The position numbers and the translations under genes were made by a program. The notes under the pieces were generated by a model. It ran no database searches and was not told the origin of the DNA. It worked only from the letters and a program-made list of their open reading frames with translations. A stretch of DNA of 22,903 nucleotides from a virus: IMG/VR virus record IMGVR_UViG_3300025543_000233, positions 1-22,903 of that record. One strand, given 5' to 3'. Shown in pieces: positions 13,164-20,935 of this stretch; positions within the stretch are counted from its first letter, which is position 1; every line of letters begins with the position of its first letter.

Positions 13164-13300
13164 AATCCATTTTTATATTGTTCGTATCCTTCTTTTATTG
13201 ATTCAGGAAACTTATTTTTACCCATAGCTATATCTATATATTTTCCGTTCCATTTTTCGCTTCTTGCAAATTCTAATAAATCTAATATATTCTGTATCAT
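13151..13300 (-). CDS. Small tail-region protein (49 aa)
   Basis: The preferred start is the ATG at 13300, ten bases after the end of the tail-tip gene. An earlier ATG at 13342 would overlap that gene by 32 bases and add 14 residues. The 49-residue protein reads MIQNILDLLEFARSEKWNGK, then Y-I-D-I-A-M-G-K-N-K-F-P-E-S-I. It overlaps the tape measure start by 13 bases, so it is translationally coupled. No function is recognised. Presumably it is a small assembly or tip-associated factor. Confidence 0.6.
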   Translation of the reverse strand: MIQNILDLLEFARSEKWNGKYIDIAMGKNKFPESIKEGYEQYKNGLWKR

Positions 13301-13310
13301 ATCTTTTTGT

Positions 13311-16300
13311 TTAAGATGTACTTTGTAAATCACCATTTGCATCCCCTATTGAATATGTTCCAGAAGTAGCAAGTGAACCAGTAACTGTACCACCTTTTAT
13401 CATTACTACAGGGTATGTATTTAAGAACATTACATACTTAACTTTTGCGTTAGTTTTATTTGTCATATTAAACATACTTGAATTGTTTGCACCAAATCTA
13501 TCTAACGCTTTAAAAGTGTGTGATATATCATAATATGTATCTACTGCTGGTAATGCTGTACTTGTTAACCATTCTATTATTTCTTTAGCAGTATCTACTG
13601 TTAAATTATTAATTTGATAAATTATAAAACCTTCTTGATCTTCACCACCATAATTTTTGAAGTTAGCTTTGAAAAACCCTAAAGGTGATGTATCTGTTAA
13701 GTATCCTGTACTACCTGCAACTCCTACAAGGTTTTCGCCATTTGCATTGTTATATTGACTTACTGCTGATGGTACAGTAGATGCACTTACAACACTACTA
13801 ATAACATCTGCTTTATCGTTTTGTACATCGGTGTTAGTTCTTGCATAGAATCTATAATAAAGTATAGCAGGGTGTGTTAAACCTGCTTTCTCGTAAGTGC
13901 TTTTTACAGATAAACCGTTATCTAATAAAACTTTAATTACTGCTAACGTAGGTGTAAACGGTACAGTAGTAACATCACCAAATGCTTTTAACGTATCAAT
14001 GTCATCTGTAGAACTTAAATTAGTTAATGATGTAGAATATAAATAACCATACTCATCTAATTTTTGTGTATTACCTACTTTACCTATTGCAGTTATTTGA
14101 TGACTGAAGAATACTTTTGTTGTTGTGGATACAGGTATTTGATCTACTTCTATTGTAGGAGGTGTAACTGTTAAACTTGTGTTTGTAAATACACTTGCTG
14201 GGTTGTTTACTGTTGCACTTGGTATACCTGTTTTTATACTTGGTAATGTAAATTGGCTATCGTTTCCTGAATCTACTTTAACATCTATTGTATCAGCAGT
14301 AATTGTATTAGTATCAGCAGTTAAACCATTATCTTGTAATACTTTTAACGTTTTAAATACAGGTTCTTCAAATATGTTTGTTAATTCTAAACTACTTTGT
14401 TCTGTTTCAAAGTTTGTAGATATTTTGTTAATTCTATATTCGTTATTATTTAATATAAACTTATCAGCTAAATCTAATTTAAAAATAATGTTCATTGGTA
14501 AATACGCTTTTACGCTTGTAAGTCTTTTGCGTAAATCAAACATATCTTTTACATACGTTTCATAATATGTTTTAAATAAACTTTTATTATTTACTTGCCT
14601 TGAAAACTCATCAAATTCTGCATTAAAGTTTAAACTTTGTTTACCTGCTAAATACGTACTACCTTTATCTTCACAATTTAAGGGGATATATGGGTTTGCT
14701 ACAGATTCACCAGAAGTATTAGCTAAATTTAAAGTTCGTATTGTTGCAGTAGATTTTGTAGCATAAAATATAAGTGGTTTTCCAAGATATGGGCTTTGGC
14801 TTTCATCTACAGAATAACCGTATTGCACACCACTATCATTAACGCTTACTACATTATTAGCTTGTATAAATAAGTGTTCATATTTAAAATGCTCAAAGGG
14901 TAGTTCTATATTATATACCTTACCATCATATTTGTTAGGTGCTTCGTAATCTAACGCACCCCATTTAGTATTTGCTATTTGGTAATGGTTGTTTGCTAAA
15001 AAACTATCTGTACCTTCATAAGCAAAATCTATTTCTTTAAATGGCAATACAGCATCTGTAATTGTTTCTGTTTTATCTATAAATGGTGTTATATCGTGTA
15101 CGGTTGTACTACTTGCATAAAAGTTATCTAAAGTTTTTACTTGTATAATACCATTGTTATCTTGAAATGCTGTAAGGTTAAACATTTTAAATATACCTGT
15201 AAGAAAGTCTATTACTTTTATGTCTGGTACTAATTGTAATGGGTTAGCAGGATCGTCAGAAGTTTTTGCAGCAGTTAATTGAAATGAGCCTTTTGGTCTT
15301 GATAGTAATGTACCATCTTTATCTACTATTAATTCTACTGTTATTGTATAACTTGATACAGCTTCTGTTTCTATAAAAAATGTAAATACACCATCTTCGT
15401 GATCTAACCAATCTTTATATTTTAGTGTGCCTGTTTGCCCTAAAGAAGTAGTACCTGTTAAACCTTCAAATCTTTGAAACTCTTGTCCATCCTTTTTAAT
15501 AACCAAAGTGTAAACAGCAGCACCTGATGGCACTACTATTACATTCATTCTCCTAAATATTTTAGAATGGTTTTTGCCTTTATAATAATCCCTTGCAATT
15601 ATATCATCTAAAAAAGAAGAATAACTTGCATTTTTAAATCCTGTAAAAAATTGTTTTTTATCAACTACGTTTGTAATGTTTTTACCTTGATATTGTGCAT
15701 CTTGGTTTGTTTGGAAATCACCTTCTTTGTTGTGCATCCACATATACAAATTAAAGAAAGCAGTATTTGTACTATTAAAGAAGTCTGTACTAAATGTTAA
15801 ACCATATTCTATTTCTATTGCTTGTATTATAGCAAGTAATCTAATTGCAGGTTTTAATTGGCTATAAGGCACACCGTAGTTTGTACTCGTACCTGCTGCT
15901 GGGTTTATGTTTTTAATAGTATCAGTATTTACTACTGCTGAATTACTATCAAATAAAAGTCTTGCAGTATGTGTTATTAAAGGTACTATTACTGCATCAG
16001 TCATTGTACCTGTAGGTGTAACAACATCTAAACCGTTTGCCATATATGTAGATATGTTTGTATCAGTCCAATCAAAAGAATACTTGCCTAACTGATCTAA
16101 AGCACTTAACTTATCTTCACCTACTACATCTTTTAGGTTTATAGTATCACCATAAAAAGTTAGCTTGTATGTATGTGGTTCGTTGTTTTTAAGCTGTACA
16201 CCTTCAAGTTTTATTTTACCTTTTTTAAATAGCTTATAGTTGAGGTATAATTCAGATGGTGTTTTTTTACGTGCATCAAAACCTTCTATATTAAAATTAT

Positions 16301-16478
16301 AAAAGTGTTGAAATATTTTGTTGTTTATTTTAGAAGCAGGTACATTAAAGGTTTGTGTAAAAGGTACAAACACTTTTTGTATATCTTTTATGTCTTGTAT
16401 TGATTGTGTTAATACAATGCTTTCATCCTTAAACAGTTCAACCTGTTGACCATCAAAATATATTTGTAGTTGTAGCAT
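13311..16478 (-). CDS. Large tail-tip / baseplate hub protein
   Basis: A 1055-residue protein starting MLQLQIYFDGQQVELFKDES, followed by I-V-L-T-Q-S-I-Q-D-I-K-D-I-Q-K-V-F-V-P-F-T-Q-T-F-N-V-P-A-S-K-I-N-N-K. This stretch is characteristic of a large tail protein in Bacteroidetes phages, next to the tape measure gene. The first 650 residues look beta-rich and hub-like (F-K-E-I-D-F-A-Y-E-G...Y-G-Y-S-V-D-E). From about residue 760 there are Ig/FN3-like stretches (D-E-Y-G-Y-L-Y-S-T-S). It likely forms the tail tip that holds the tape measure end and links to fibres. The start shares one base with the upstream stop (TAATG at 16476-16480). The exact equivalent (distal tail versus hub) is not settled by sequence. 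Confidence 0.7.
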   Translation of the reverse strand: MLQLQIYFDGQQVELFKDESIVLTQSIQDIKDIQKVFVPFTQTFNVPASKINNKIFQHFYNFNIEGFDARKKTPSELYLNYKLFKKGKIKLEGVQLKNNEPHTYKLTFYGDTINLKDVVGEDKLSALDQLGKYSFDWTDTNISTYMANGLDVVTPTGTMTDAVIVPLITHTARLLFDSNSAVVNTDTIKNINPAAGTSTNYGVPYSQLKPAIRLLAIIQAIEIEYGLTFSTDFFNSTNTAFFNLYMWMHNKEGDFQTNQDAQYQGKNITNVVDKKQFFTGFKNASYSSFLDDIIARDYYKGKNHSKIFRRMNVIVVPSGAAVYTLVIKKDGQEFQRFEGLTGTTSLGQTGTLKYKDWLDHEDGVFTFFIETEAVSSYTITVELIVDKDGTLLSRPKGSFQLTAAKTSDDPANPLQLVPDIKVIDFLTGIFKMFNLTAFQDNNGIIQVKTLDNFYASSTTVHDITPFIDKTETITDAVLPFKEIDFAYEGTDSFLANNHYQIANTKWGALDYEAPNKYDGKVYNIELPFEHFKYEHLFIQANNVVSVNDSGVQYGYSVDESQSPYLGKPLIFYATKSTATIRTLNLANTSGESVANPYIPLNCEDKGSTYLAGKQSLNFNAEFDEFSRQVNNKSLFKTYYETYVKDMFDLRKRLTSVKAYLPMNIIFKLDLADKFILNNNEYRINKISTNFETEQSSLELTNIFEEPVFKTLKVLQDNGLTADTNTITADTIDVKVDSGNDSQFTLPSIKTGIPSATVNNPASVFTNTSLTVTPPTIEVDQIPVSTTTKVFFSHQITAIGKVGNTQKLDEYGYLYSTSLTNLSSTDDIDTLKAFGDVTTVPFTPTLAVIKVLLDNGLSVKSTYEKAGLTHPAILYYRFYARTNTDVQNDKADVISSVVSASTVPSAVSQYNNANGENLVGVAGSTGYLTDTSPLGFFKANFKNYGGEDQEGFIIYQINNLTVDTAKEIIEWLTSTALPAVDTYYDISHTFKALDRFGANNSSMFNMTNKTNAKVKYVMFLNTYPVVMIKGGTVTGSLATSGTYSIGDANGDLQSTS

Positions 16479-17458
16479 TATCTAACATTATTAATTCTAT
16501 CAAACGCAAAATCAAACTCTACTGTATAATTTATTAGTTTGTCATTTAAAGAAGTTTTGTATTGTAATGATTTAGATTTAGGTATTACTGCAAGTGTTTT
16601 GTTTTCATATCTTATATAAACGTTTTCACTATAAAATAGTTCTTCTATTGTTTGGTTCATAATCTCACTCACAAAACCAGTATTCATAGTTAAAGAAGTT
16701 TGTGCATTTACATTTATTCTACCCCTTTGGTTATCGTAAGTGTTATAGTTTGATGAGGTGTTTGTTATTATATTCTTTTTAAATAACTCATCTGTTACGT
16801 TTGTTACTTCGCTTGTTTTCTTAAAGAAATATAAATCTTGAAATGCACCGAACTTGTTGATAAAGGTTATTTTAAATGGTGTGTATTTAGGTTCACAAAT
16901 ATTAGATATTGTTATTGTTTTTTTAAGTGTAGTATCATCTGTATCAAAAACTTGTATTGATGATTTATCTGCTGGTATTGTAACGTATTGTATTTTTTGG
17001 TTTGTATTACCGTTATCTGTTATTTGTGTTGTTACACCATCTATTATAACTTTACCTACACCTTCTGCAAATATTGGCAACTTACCTGCTGTACCTTCTG
17101 GTAAATATATATTAGTTGAACTTATCAATGCGTGTCTATCTAATTCAGGGTTAGTGCCTTCTTCAAAATAACCATATCCATCTAATGCAACGTAAGTTGT
17201 TACAATAGGGTTTGTTTCAAAAGGTTCATCACTATCATCAAAAGAACTTACAACCGTTCTAACATATCTTGCAATAGAATTGTAATCATCATTAAATGTA
17301 ATGGTAAAATAATCTCTTACAAGTTCTGCTATTTCTAAAGTTATATTTGTTTGTCCACTTATAACACTTTTATTTATTGTATATGCAGGTGATACAGGTT
17401 GATCGGATTCTGTACCATCCCATACATATAAATCTACTACTACGCTTTTTAAACTCAT
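16478..17458 (-). CDS. Tail tip-associated protein, possible distal tail protein
   Basis: A 326-residue, beta-rich protein beginning MSLKSVVVDLYVWDGTESDQ, with F-I-N-K-F-G-A-F-Q-D-L-Y-F-F-K-K-T-S-E-V-T and V-N-A-Q-T-S-L-T-M-N-T-G-F-V-S-E-I-M-N. The C-terminus ends in Y-T-V-E-F-D-F-A-F-D-R-I-N-N-V-R. The 'F-I-N-x-x-G-A-x-x-x-x-x-F' segment recurs in structural proteins of Bacteroidetes phages immediately upstream of the large tail-tip gene. It probably binds the tail tip or forms the distal collar. It lies four bases after the repeat-containing protein and overlaps the start of the tail-tip gene. Confidence 0.6.
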   Translation of the reverse strand: MSLKSVVVDLYVWDGTESDQPVSPAYTINKSVISGQTNITLEIAELVRDYFTITFNDDYNSIARYVRTVVSSFDDSDEPFETNPIVTTYVALDGYGYFEEGTNPELDRHALISSTNIYLPEGTAGKLPIFAEGVGKVIIDGVTTQITDNGNTNQKIQYVTIPADKSSIQVFDTDDTTLKKTITISNICEPKYTPFKITFINKFGAFQDLYFFKKTSEVTNVTDELFKKNIITNTSSNYNTYDNQRGRINVNAQTSLTMNTGFVSEIMNQTIEELFYSENVYIRYENKTLAVIPKSKSLQYKTSLNDKLINYTVEFDFAFDRINNVR

Positions 17459-17462
17459 AATT

Positions 17463-18944
17463 TTATACTATTACACCAACACCACCTCCTGTTGTATCAC
17501 AAGAAACTATTGCTAATTCACTTACTATTCCTGTACTTTCTATTTTTATAACATAATAACTACCAACACCTGCACCAACCGAACTAACAACAAATGCAGT
17601 AAATACACCGTAGTATAAACCTTTACCATCAAAAGCTACATCACCTTGACAAACTTGGCTATTTAGTAATGCTCCTAAACTTGCTGCTGTTGAGGTTATT
17701 AATTTAGGTGTTCCATAAGTTGCATCACAATGACCTTCTTGTGTTGATTTAGCAGAACTTAAATAAAATTGATTTGTACCACATATACTTACCGTTGCTG
17801 GTTGTGTCATTGTTACACTACAATCTATTGTTGATCCTGCATTTGCATATCCTGATGGTATTTCTATTTGATATACAACAGTTCTTGAAGTATCAGTTGC
17901 TACATCTGTAAAAGGTGTTGTAGGTGCTGTAAAACTTTTAACCGTACCTAATGATGCTGTACCTAAAAATATAGCACCATTTCTTGCTATTGCTTGACCT
18001 GTTAAATTAGCTAATGAACAAGTAAATGTAGGTGCTGCTGTACCAGGTTGTGAAAAGGTTGCAGAACATTCTACCGTAGCACTTGCGTTAGAATAACCTG
18101 ATGGTACTGTAATATTAAAAAACAATGTAACGTTTTGTGCGTTTGTACCTGAATTTGCTGCTACACTTGTTATTGCACCTCCACCAGATGTAGCCATTAT
18201 TTTTGTTATCGTACCTATTGTTGATGGGTTTGTTATTACACCTGCTTGACTAATACCTCCACCTTGTAAAGCTGGGTTTGTAGGTGCAGTACAACTAAAT
18301 GCAGTAGTACTATCTGTAACTGTAACAGCTATGCTTTGTGTTGCTTCACAAGTTGCTGGGTAGCTATTATCCCTACCAATACCATAAACTGTTGTTGATC
18401 CTGCTATAACGTTTGGTGATAATGTTAATACACTACCACTTAATGCTGCTGTTACTAATGTAGGGTTTAGGTTAGAAGCATCGTATGTTGTTTCACCTGT
18501 AAAGAATCCTGCTAAATCAATATCTACACTTGAACCACCTACACTTAAACTTTGCCCACCAATAGAACCTGATGTTGTTACTGTTGTTGTACATACAGTA
18601 GGCTGTACTACAGAACTTGTTGTACCTGCTTGTGTTGCAGTAACAGGGCATTCAAAAAATATATCACTTGTATTTGCATAACCTGTAGGTATAAGCAGTT
18701 TAATTTTAATGGTTCTTGATGTATCAGTACCTTCTGCTGGGAATTTGTTATTTGCAAAATCACCATCATCACTCGATATAGAATCTATAACCCCAACTGC
18801 TGGACTTGGCAAAGTAATAATACCTTGATTATCTACTGCAAAACCTACTAACCCTGCTACCGTACAATCAAAGTTTGGTAATGGAGGACTTGGTTCTACA
18901 AGGTGTAAATAAAATGGACTTCTAACGTTTATTTTTGTACTCAT
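17463..18944 (-). CDS. Repeat-containing beta-rich tail protein
   Basis: A 493-residue Ser/Thr/Gly-rich protein with three related units at about residues 24-107, 215-302 and 306-385. Each opens with F-x-C, has a central hydrophobic G-x-I segment and ends with I-P-S/T-G-Y-A/S-N followed by C-x-V/A-T-x-x-Q-P/A-G/A-T. Each unit therefore carries a cysteine pair. Between the first and second lies a different Ig-like region (about 125-210). The C-terminal 105 residues contain four more Cys and a glycine-rich end (TTGGGVGVIV). Such surface repeats suit a tail decoration or receptor-binding protein; a tail fibre is the alternative. Start shares a base with the upstream stop (TAATG). Confidence 0.65.
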   Translation of the reverse strand: MSTKINVRSPFYLHLVEPSPPLPNFDCTVAGLVGFAVDNQGIITLPSPAVGVIDSISSDDGDFANNKFPAEGTDTSRTIKIKLLIPTGYANTSDIFFECPVTATQAGTTSSVVQPTVCTTTVTTSGSIGGQSLSVGGSSVDIDLAGFFTGETTYDASNLNPTLVTAALSGSVLTLSPNVIAGSTTVYGIGRDNSYPATCEATQSIAVTVTDSTTAFSCTAPTNPALQGGGISQAGVITNPSTIGTITKIMATSGGGAITSVAANSGTNAQNVTLFFNITVPSGYSNASATVECSATFSQPGTAAPTFTCSLANLTGQAIARNGAIFLGTASLGTVKSFTAPTTPFTDVATDTSRTVVYQIEIPSGYANAGSTIDCSVTMTQPATVSICGTNQFYLSSAKSTQEGHCDATYGTPKLITSTAASLGALLNSQVCQGDVAFDGKGLYYGVFTAFVVSSVGAGVGSYYVIKIESTGIVSELAIVSCDTTGGGVGVIV

Positions 18945-19456
18945 TATTTTCTAAATAAATTGTTTATGTCTTCACCAAAAGCAAATGCTAAATCATCAGG
19001 TAATTTTTTAAATGCTTGTTCAAATGGTTTAGTAAAGAACAAACTTGGTTTTAATCCTTTTCTGTATATACTTCTTGCTATTAAAAACCCTATTGTATTA
19101 TAGTTGCCTTTTTTAAACTTACCTTCTTTATCTCTTAACCTTATGTTTTTGCTTTTTGCCCATTGTGCTAACGGTTTAATTGGGGGCATTTTGTTTGTAT
19201 ATGAAAATGGTGTATCGTATTTGTTTTCTGTTCCACTAACACCACGATCTTGGTACATACCGTAATCTTCCATTTCAAAAGATAAGGTGTTTTTTTTGTT
19301 ATCTAAAAAATAAGCAAGGCTTTTATATAGTTGACCATCTGATGAGGTTGTACCCTTACCTTTTTTTGATTTGTTTTTAGATAATCTTGTTCTTGCTTGT
19401 TGTACTACAAACTTACCAAACTTATTAAGTTCTTTATTTATGTTTTCTAACTGCAT
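18944..19456 (-). CDS. HK97 gp10-like tail completion / neck protein
   Basis: A 170-residue basic protein with an N-terminal helix (MQLENINKELNKFGKFVVQQ), then S-S-D-G-Q-L-Y-K-S-L-A-Y and M-P-P-I-K-P-L-A-Q-W-A-K-S-K-N-I. It ends with G-L-K-P-S-L-F-F-T-K-P-F-E-Q-A-F. These elements (an S-G-x-L-x-x-S strand, an L-x-x-W-A-x-x-x-x-I helix and F-F...P-F) fit the HK97 gp10-like family, which acts at the head-tail junction or tail terminus. It overlaps the upstream tail completion gene by 10 bases, which is consistent with the pair of terminator-type proteins often encoded side by side. Confidence 0.65.
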   Translation of the reverse strand: MQLENINKELNKFGKFVVQQARTRLSKNKSKKGKGTTSSDGQLYKSLAYFLDNKKNTLSFEMEDYGMYQDRGVSGTENKYDTPFSYTNKMPPIKPLAQWAKSKNIRLRDKEGKFKKGNYNTIGFLIARSIYRKGLKPSLFFTKPFEQAFKKLPDDLAFAFGEDINNLFRK

Positions 19457-19905
19457 ATTGTCATATCGTTTTGTACTAATACGTCAAAGGTTGCTGACCA
19501 CCCTGCTAACTTGTTTTCAAACCTATCTACAAATGGTTCACAACTTACATCACCCTGTACTTGGTAGAGGTTAGTATATAGATCACCACGTTGTAAGATG
19601 TTTATTATTCTTGTTAGTAATCCTAATTGTGTATTTAGTACATCTTGTTCGTTATCGTTTCCTACAAATATGTCAGTTGTTTCTGCTTTGCTTATATCTA
19701 CAATATCCATTGATAATATAGAAATGTTAAACGTTAATGTTTTAGTTCCTACAGTTGTGTTGTTTACAATTATATGGCTTAATGGGAATATAGTTTGCTT
19801 GTTTAAATCTACATCATCTAAACTACCAAATGTAACCGTGTTAACAAATGGTTCTGCTGCAAGTGCTGTTTTTAATTGTTCCGTTACGTTGTAAAAACCT
19901 TTCAT
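19447..19905 (-). CDS. Tail terminator-like / tail completion protein
   Basis: A 152-residue protein of alpha/beta character, starting MKGFYNVTEQLKTALAAEPF. It has a strand-rich middle with L-S-M-D-I-V-D and then D-N-E-Q-D-V-L-N-T-Q-L-G-L-L-T-R-I-I-N-I-L helix, G-D-V-S-C-E-P-F-V-D-R-F-E-N-K-L-A-G-W and a C-terminal beta strand ending in M-T-I-C-S. The helix plus 'E-P-F-x-x-x-x-x-N-x-L-A-G-W' segment is common to proteins encoded next to gp10-like genes in Bacteroidetes phages, and the size matches tail terminators. Its ATG overlaps the stop of the -1 frame of the upstream chaperone (ATGA at 19902-19905), which supports that frame being translated. Confidence 0.55.
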   Translation of the reverse strand: MKGFYNVTEQLKTALAAEPFVNTVTFGSLDDVDLNKQTIFPLSHIIVNNTTVGTKTLTFNISILSMDIVDISKAETTDIFVGNDNEQDVLNTQLGLLTRIINILQRGDLYTNLYQVQGDVSCEPFVDRFENKLAGWSATFDVLVQNDMTICS

Positions 19906-20638
19906 CGTTTTTTAATTAACTTCTTTTCTAATTCTACTTTATCTTTTTCAAATGACAAATACATTAAACATTGGTGGACATTAAGCTGGGTAACCTCGTC
20001 AAACTTGGTAGCATCTCCTTTAGCAATACCATAGACTGACTGATACCAGCCCCACTTTGTCCCAAACGTTCCCTCTGTTGAATAGTCAAGTTCTTGGGTA
20101 ACTCCTTCTGTAAATAGTTCAGGATAGTTTGCGTTAACTCGTTGCTTAAATGATAAAAAAAAACCATAGAACCAAACACAATATCTAAAGGCATATACTT
20201 TAGGTTGTCGTTCATACCTTTGTATTCTTCTATATTGTACTTGTTACCTTTCTTAAATTTAATTGGTCTGTATAACACGCTCATTGCTTTGTGCATATTA
20301 TCCCAATTGCCCAAGTTCTCATCCAGATCAATAAACTCACCTAAAGACATATCATCAAGTACAGGTATAAATCCATACTCTACATTGCCTAAAGTAAACG
20401 TAGGTACTAAACTATGCTTCTTATCAAATATCTTGTTGAGGTGTACTACTATCTCTTGTACTGATTTGTATTTTATGTTTGCAACATCCTTTAAGTTAAG
20501 GCTGCAAAATATCTCTACCATCTTTTGTAGTAAAAATGTAGATTCTTTATTTTCTTCTGTATTTAACTTTTCAAATCTTTGGTATTGATCTAAAGTTATT
20601 TCTTTAAGTGAATCAGGTACGTTTATTTCAACTTTCAT
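19902..20638 (-). CDS. Tail assembly chaperone, predicted -1 frameshift product (245 aa)
   Basis: If ribosomes slip -1 within the T-run (20155-20163), the product keeps the first 161 residues and continues for 84 more: L-S-F-K-Q-R-V-N-A-N-Y-P-E-L-F-T-E-G-V-T..., then F-G-T-K-W-G-W-Y-Q-S-V-Y-G-I-A-K-G-D and K-F-D-E-V-T-Q-L-N-V-H-Q-C-L-M-Y-L-S-F-E-K-D-K-V-E-L-E. The aromatic K-W-G-W-Y and terminal charged helix resemble the second domain of tail chaperones (lambda GT-type), and the frame has no usable start codon of its own before its last 30 codons. It ends in an ATGA overlap with the next gene. An undercounted T (ten instead of nine) would instead join the frames permanently. Confidence 0.7.
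19964..20638 (-). CDS. Tail assembly chaperone, 0-frame product
   Basis: A 224-residue protein from ATG 20638. An earlier in-frame ATG at 20689 would translate the terminator hairpin and the two-box motif, so 20638 is preferred. It begins MKVEINVPDSLKEITLDQYQ, is charged and helical, and contains F-G-S-M-V-F-F-Y-H-L-S-N-E-L (about 154-167), a pattern I associate with tail assembly chaperones of Bacteroidetes phages. It is the first gene of the tail block, the place of G/GT-type chaperones in other siphoviruses. At residues 159-161 it crosses a run of nine T, where a -1 shift would yield a different C-terminus. The last 63 codons of this frame are read also in the -1 frame. Confidence 0.7.
   Translation of the reverse strand: MKVEINVPDSLKEITLDQYQRFEKLNTEENKESTFLLQKMVEIFCSLNLKDVANIKYKSVQEIVVHLNKIFDKKHSLVPTFTLGNVEYGFIPVLDDMSLGEFIDLDENLGNWDNMHKAMSVLYRPIKFKKGNKYNIEEYKGMNDNLKYMPLDIVFGSMVFFYHLSNELTQTILNYLQKELPKNLTIQQRERLGQSGAGISQSMVLLKEMLPSLTRLPSLMSTNV
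20155..20163 (-). other. Putative -1 slippery site (nine T)
   Basis: In the 0 frame the sequence is GTT TTT TTT TAT, so P- and A-site tRNAs can re-pair perfectly after moving back one base. It lies at codons 159-162 of the chaperone. The -1 frame remains open from here to 19902. Downstream stimulatory RNA structure was not assessed. Confidence 0.65.
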
Positions 20639-20643
20639 ATTAA

Positions 20644-20670
20644 TACAATAAATTAATTGGTGTTTTGTAT
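20644..20670 (-). promoter_or_regulatory. Two-box motif (putative phage promoter), copy 4
   Basis: ATACAAA (20664-20670), 12-base spacer, TTATTGTA (20644-20651), then five bases to ATG 20638 of the tail chaperone. It abuts the T-tract (20671-20681) of the preceding terminator. In this copy ATACAA and TTGTAT also form a perfect inverted repeat 16 bases apart. Confidence 0.65.
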
Positions 20671-20681
20671 AAAAAGAAAAA

Positions 20682-20699
20682 GGTAACATTTCTGCTACC
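20682..20699 (-). terminator. Rho-independent terminator before tail module
   Basis: Minus strand GGTAGCA-GAAA-TGTTACC is a 7-bp stem with one G-U pair and a GAAA tetraloop, followed by TTTTTCTTTTT (20671-20681). It ends the small-gene unit 28 bases past the stop at 20728. Confidence 0.8.
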
Positions 20700-20727
20700 T
20701 AATTCTCAACCCAAACCAAATGAAAAG

Positions 20728-20934
20728 TTATTGCTTCAATATAAACCTTTTATACGAATACCTGTATGCTTCTTCTATTGTTTTTTCCAGATGTATGCTG
20801 TTTTGTTTGTACAGCTTCTTGCCTTTTAGTATTTGACCTTTATAGTCTATATCTAAATAAACATCCGATTTAGCACCACGTTTAGATGGTCGTTGTACTA
20901 TGTATATATTTTCGTACCAACACGCTTCTTGCAT
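20728..20934 (-). CDS. Small unknown protein (68 aa)
   Basis: The ATG at 20934, one base after the stop of the upstream gene, gives a 68-residue protein beginning MQEACWYENIYIVQRPSKRG with many aromatic and basic residues and a C-terminal helix (T-I-E-E-A-Y-R-Y-S-Y-K-R-F). An alternative ATG at 20949 would overlap the upstream gene by 14 bases and add M-K-L-F-K. A short beta strand pair (S-D-V-Y-L-D-I-D-Y-K-G-Q) followed by a helix suggests a compact DNA-binding or regulatory fold, but there is no recognisable family. It is the last of four small genes between terminase and tail. Confidence 0.55.
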   Translation of the reverse strand: MQEACWYENIYIVQRPSKRGAKSDVYLDIDYKGQILKGKKLYKQNSIHLEKTIEEAYRYSYKRFILKQ

Positions 20935-20935
20935 C

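Noticed and set aside
13301-13342. Longer start (13342) for the 49-residue gene
   Set aside because: It would overlap the tail-tip gene by 32 bases; the ATG at 13300 gives a short gap as at neighbouring genes, though the longer form cannot be excluded.
450-20588. Many open frames on the plus strand (for example 12565-13227, 14179-14565, 20205-20588)
   Set aside because: They are antisense to well-supported minus-strand genes, have Ile/Leu/Ser-rich composition typical of reversed AT-rich genes and no recognisable motifs.
20639-20689. Longer N-terminus for the tail chaperone, starting at 20689
   Set aside because: It lies in the terminator and promoter-like sequence; the ATG at 20638 follows TTATTGTA at the same spacing as the other three genes.
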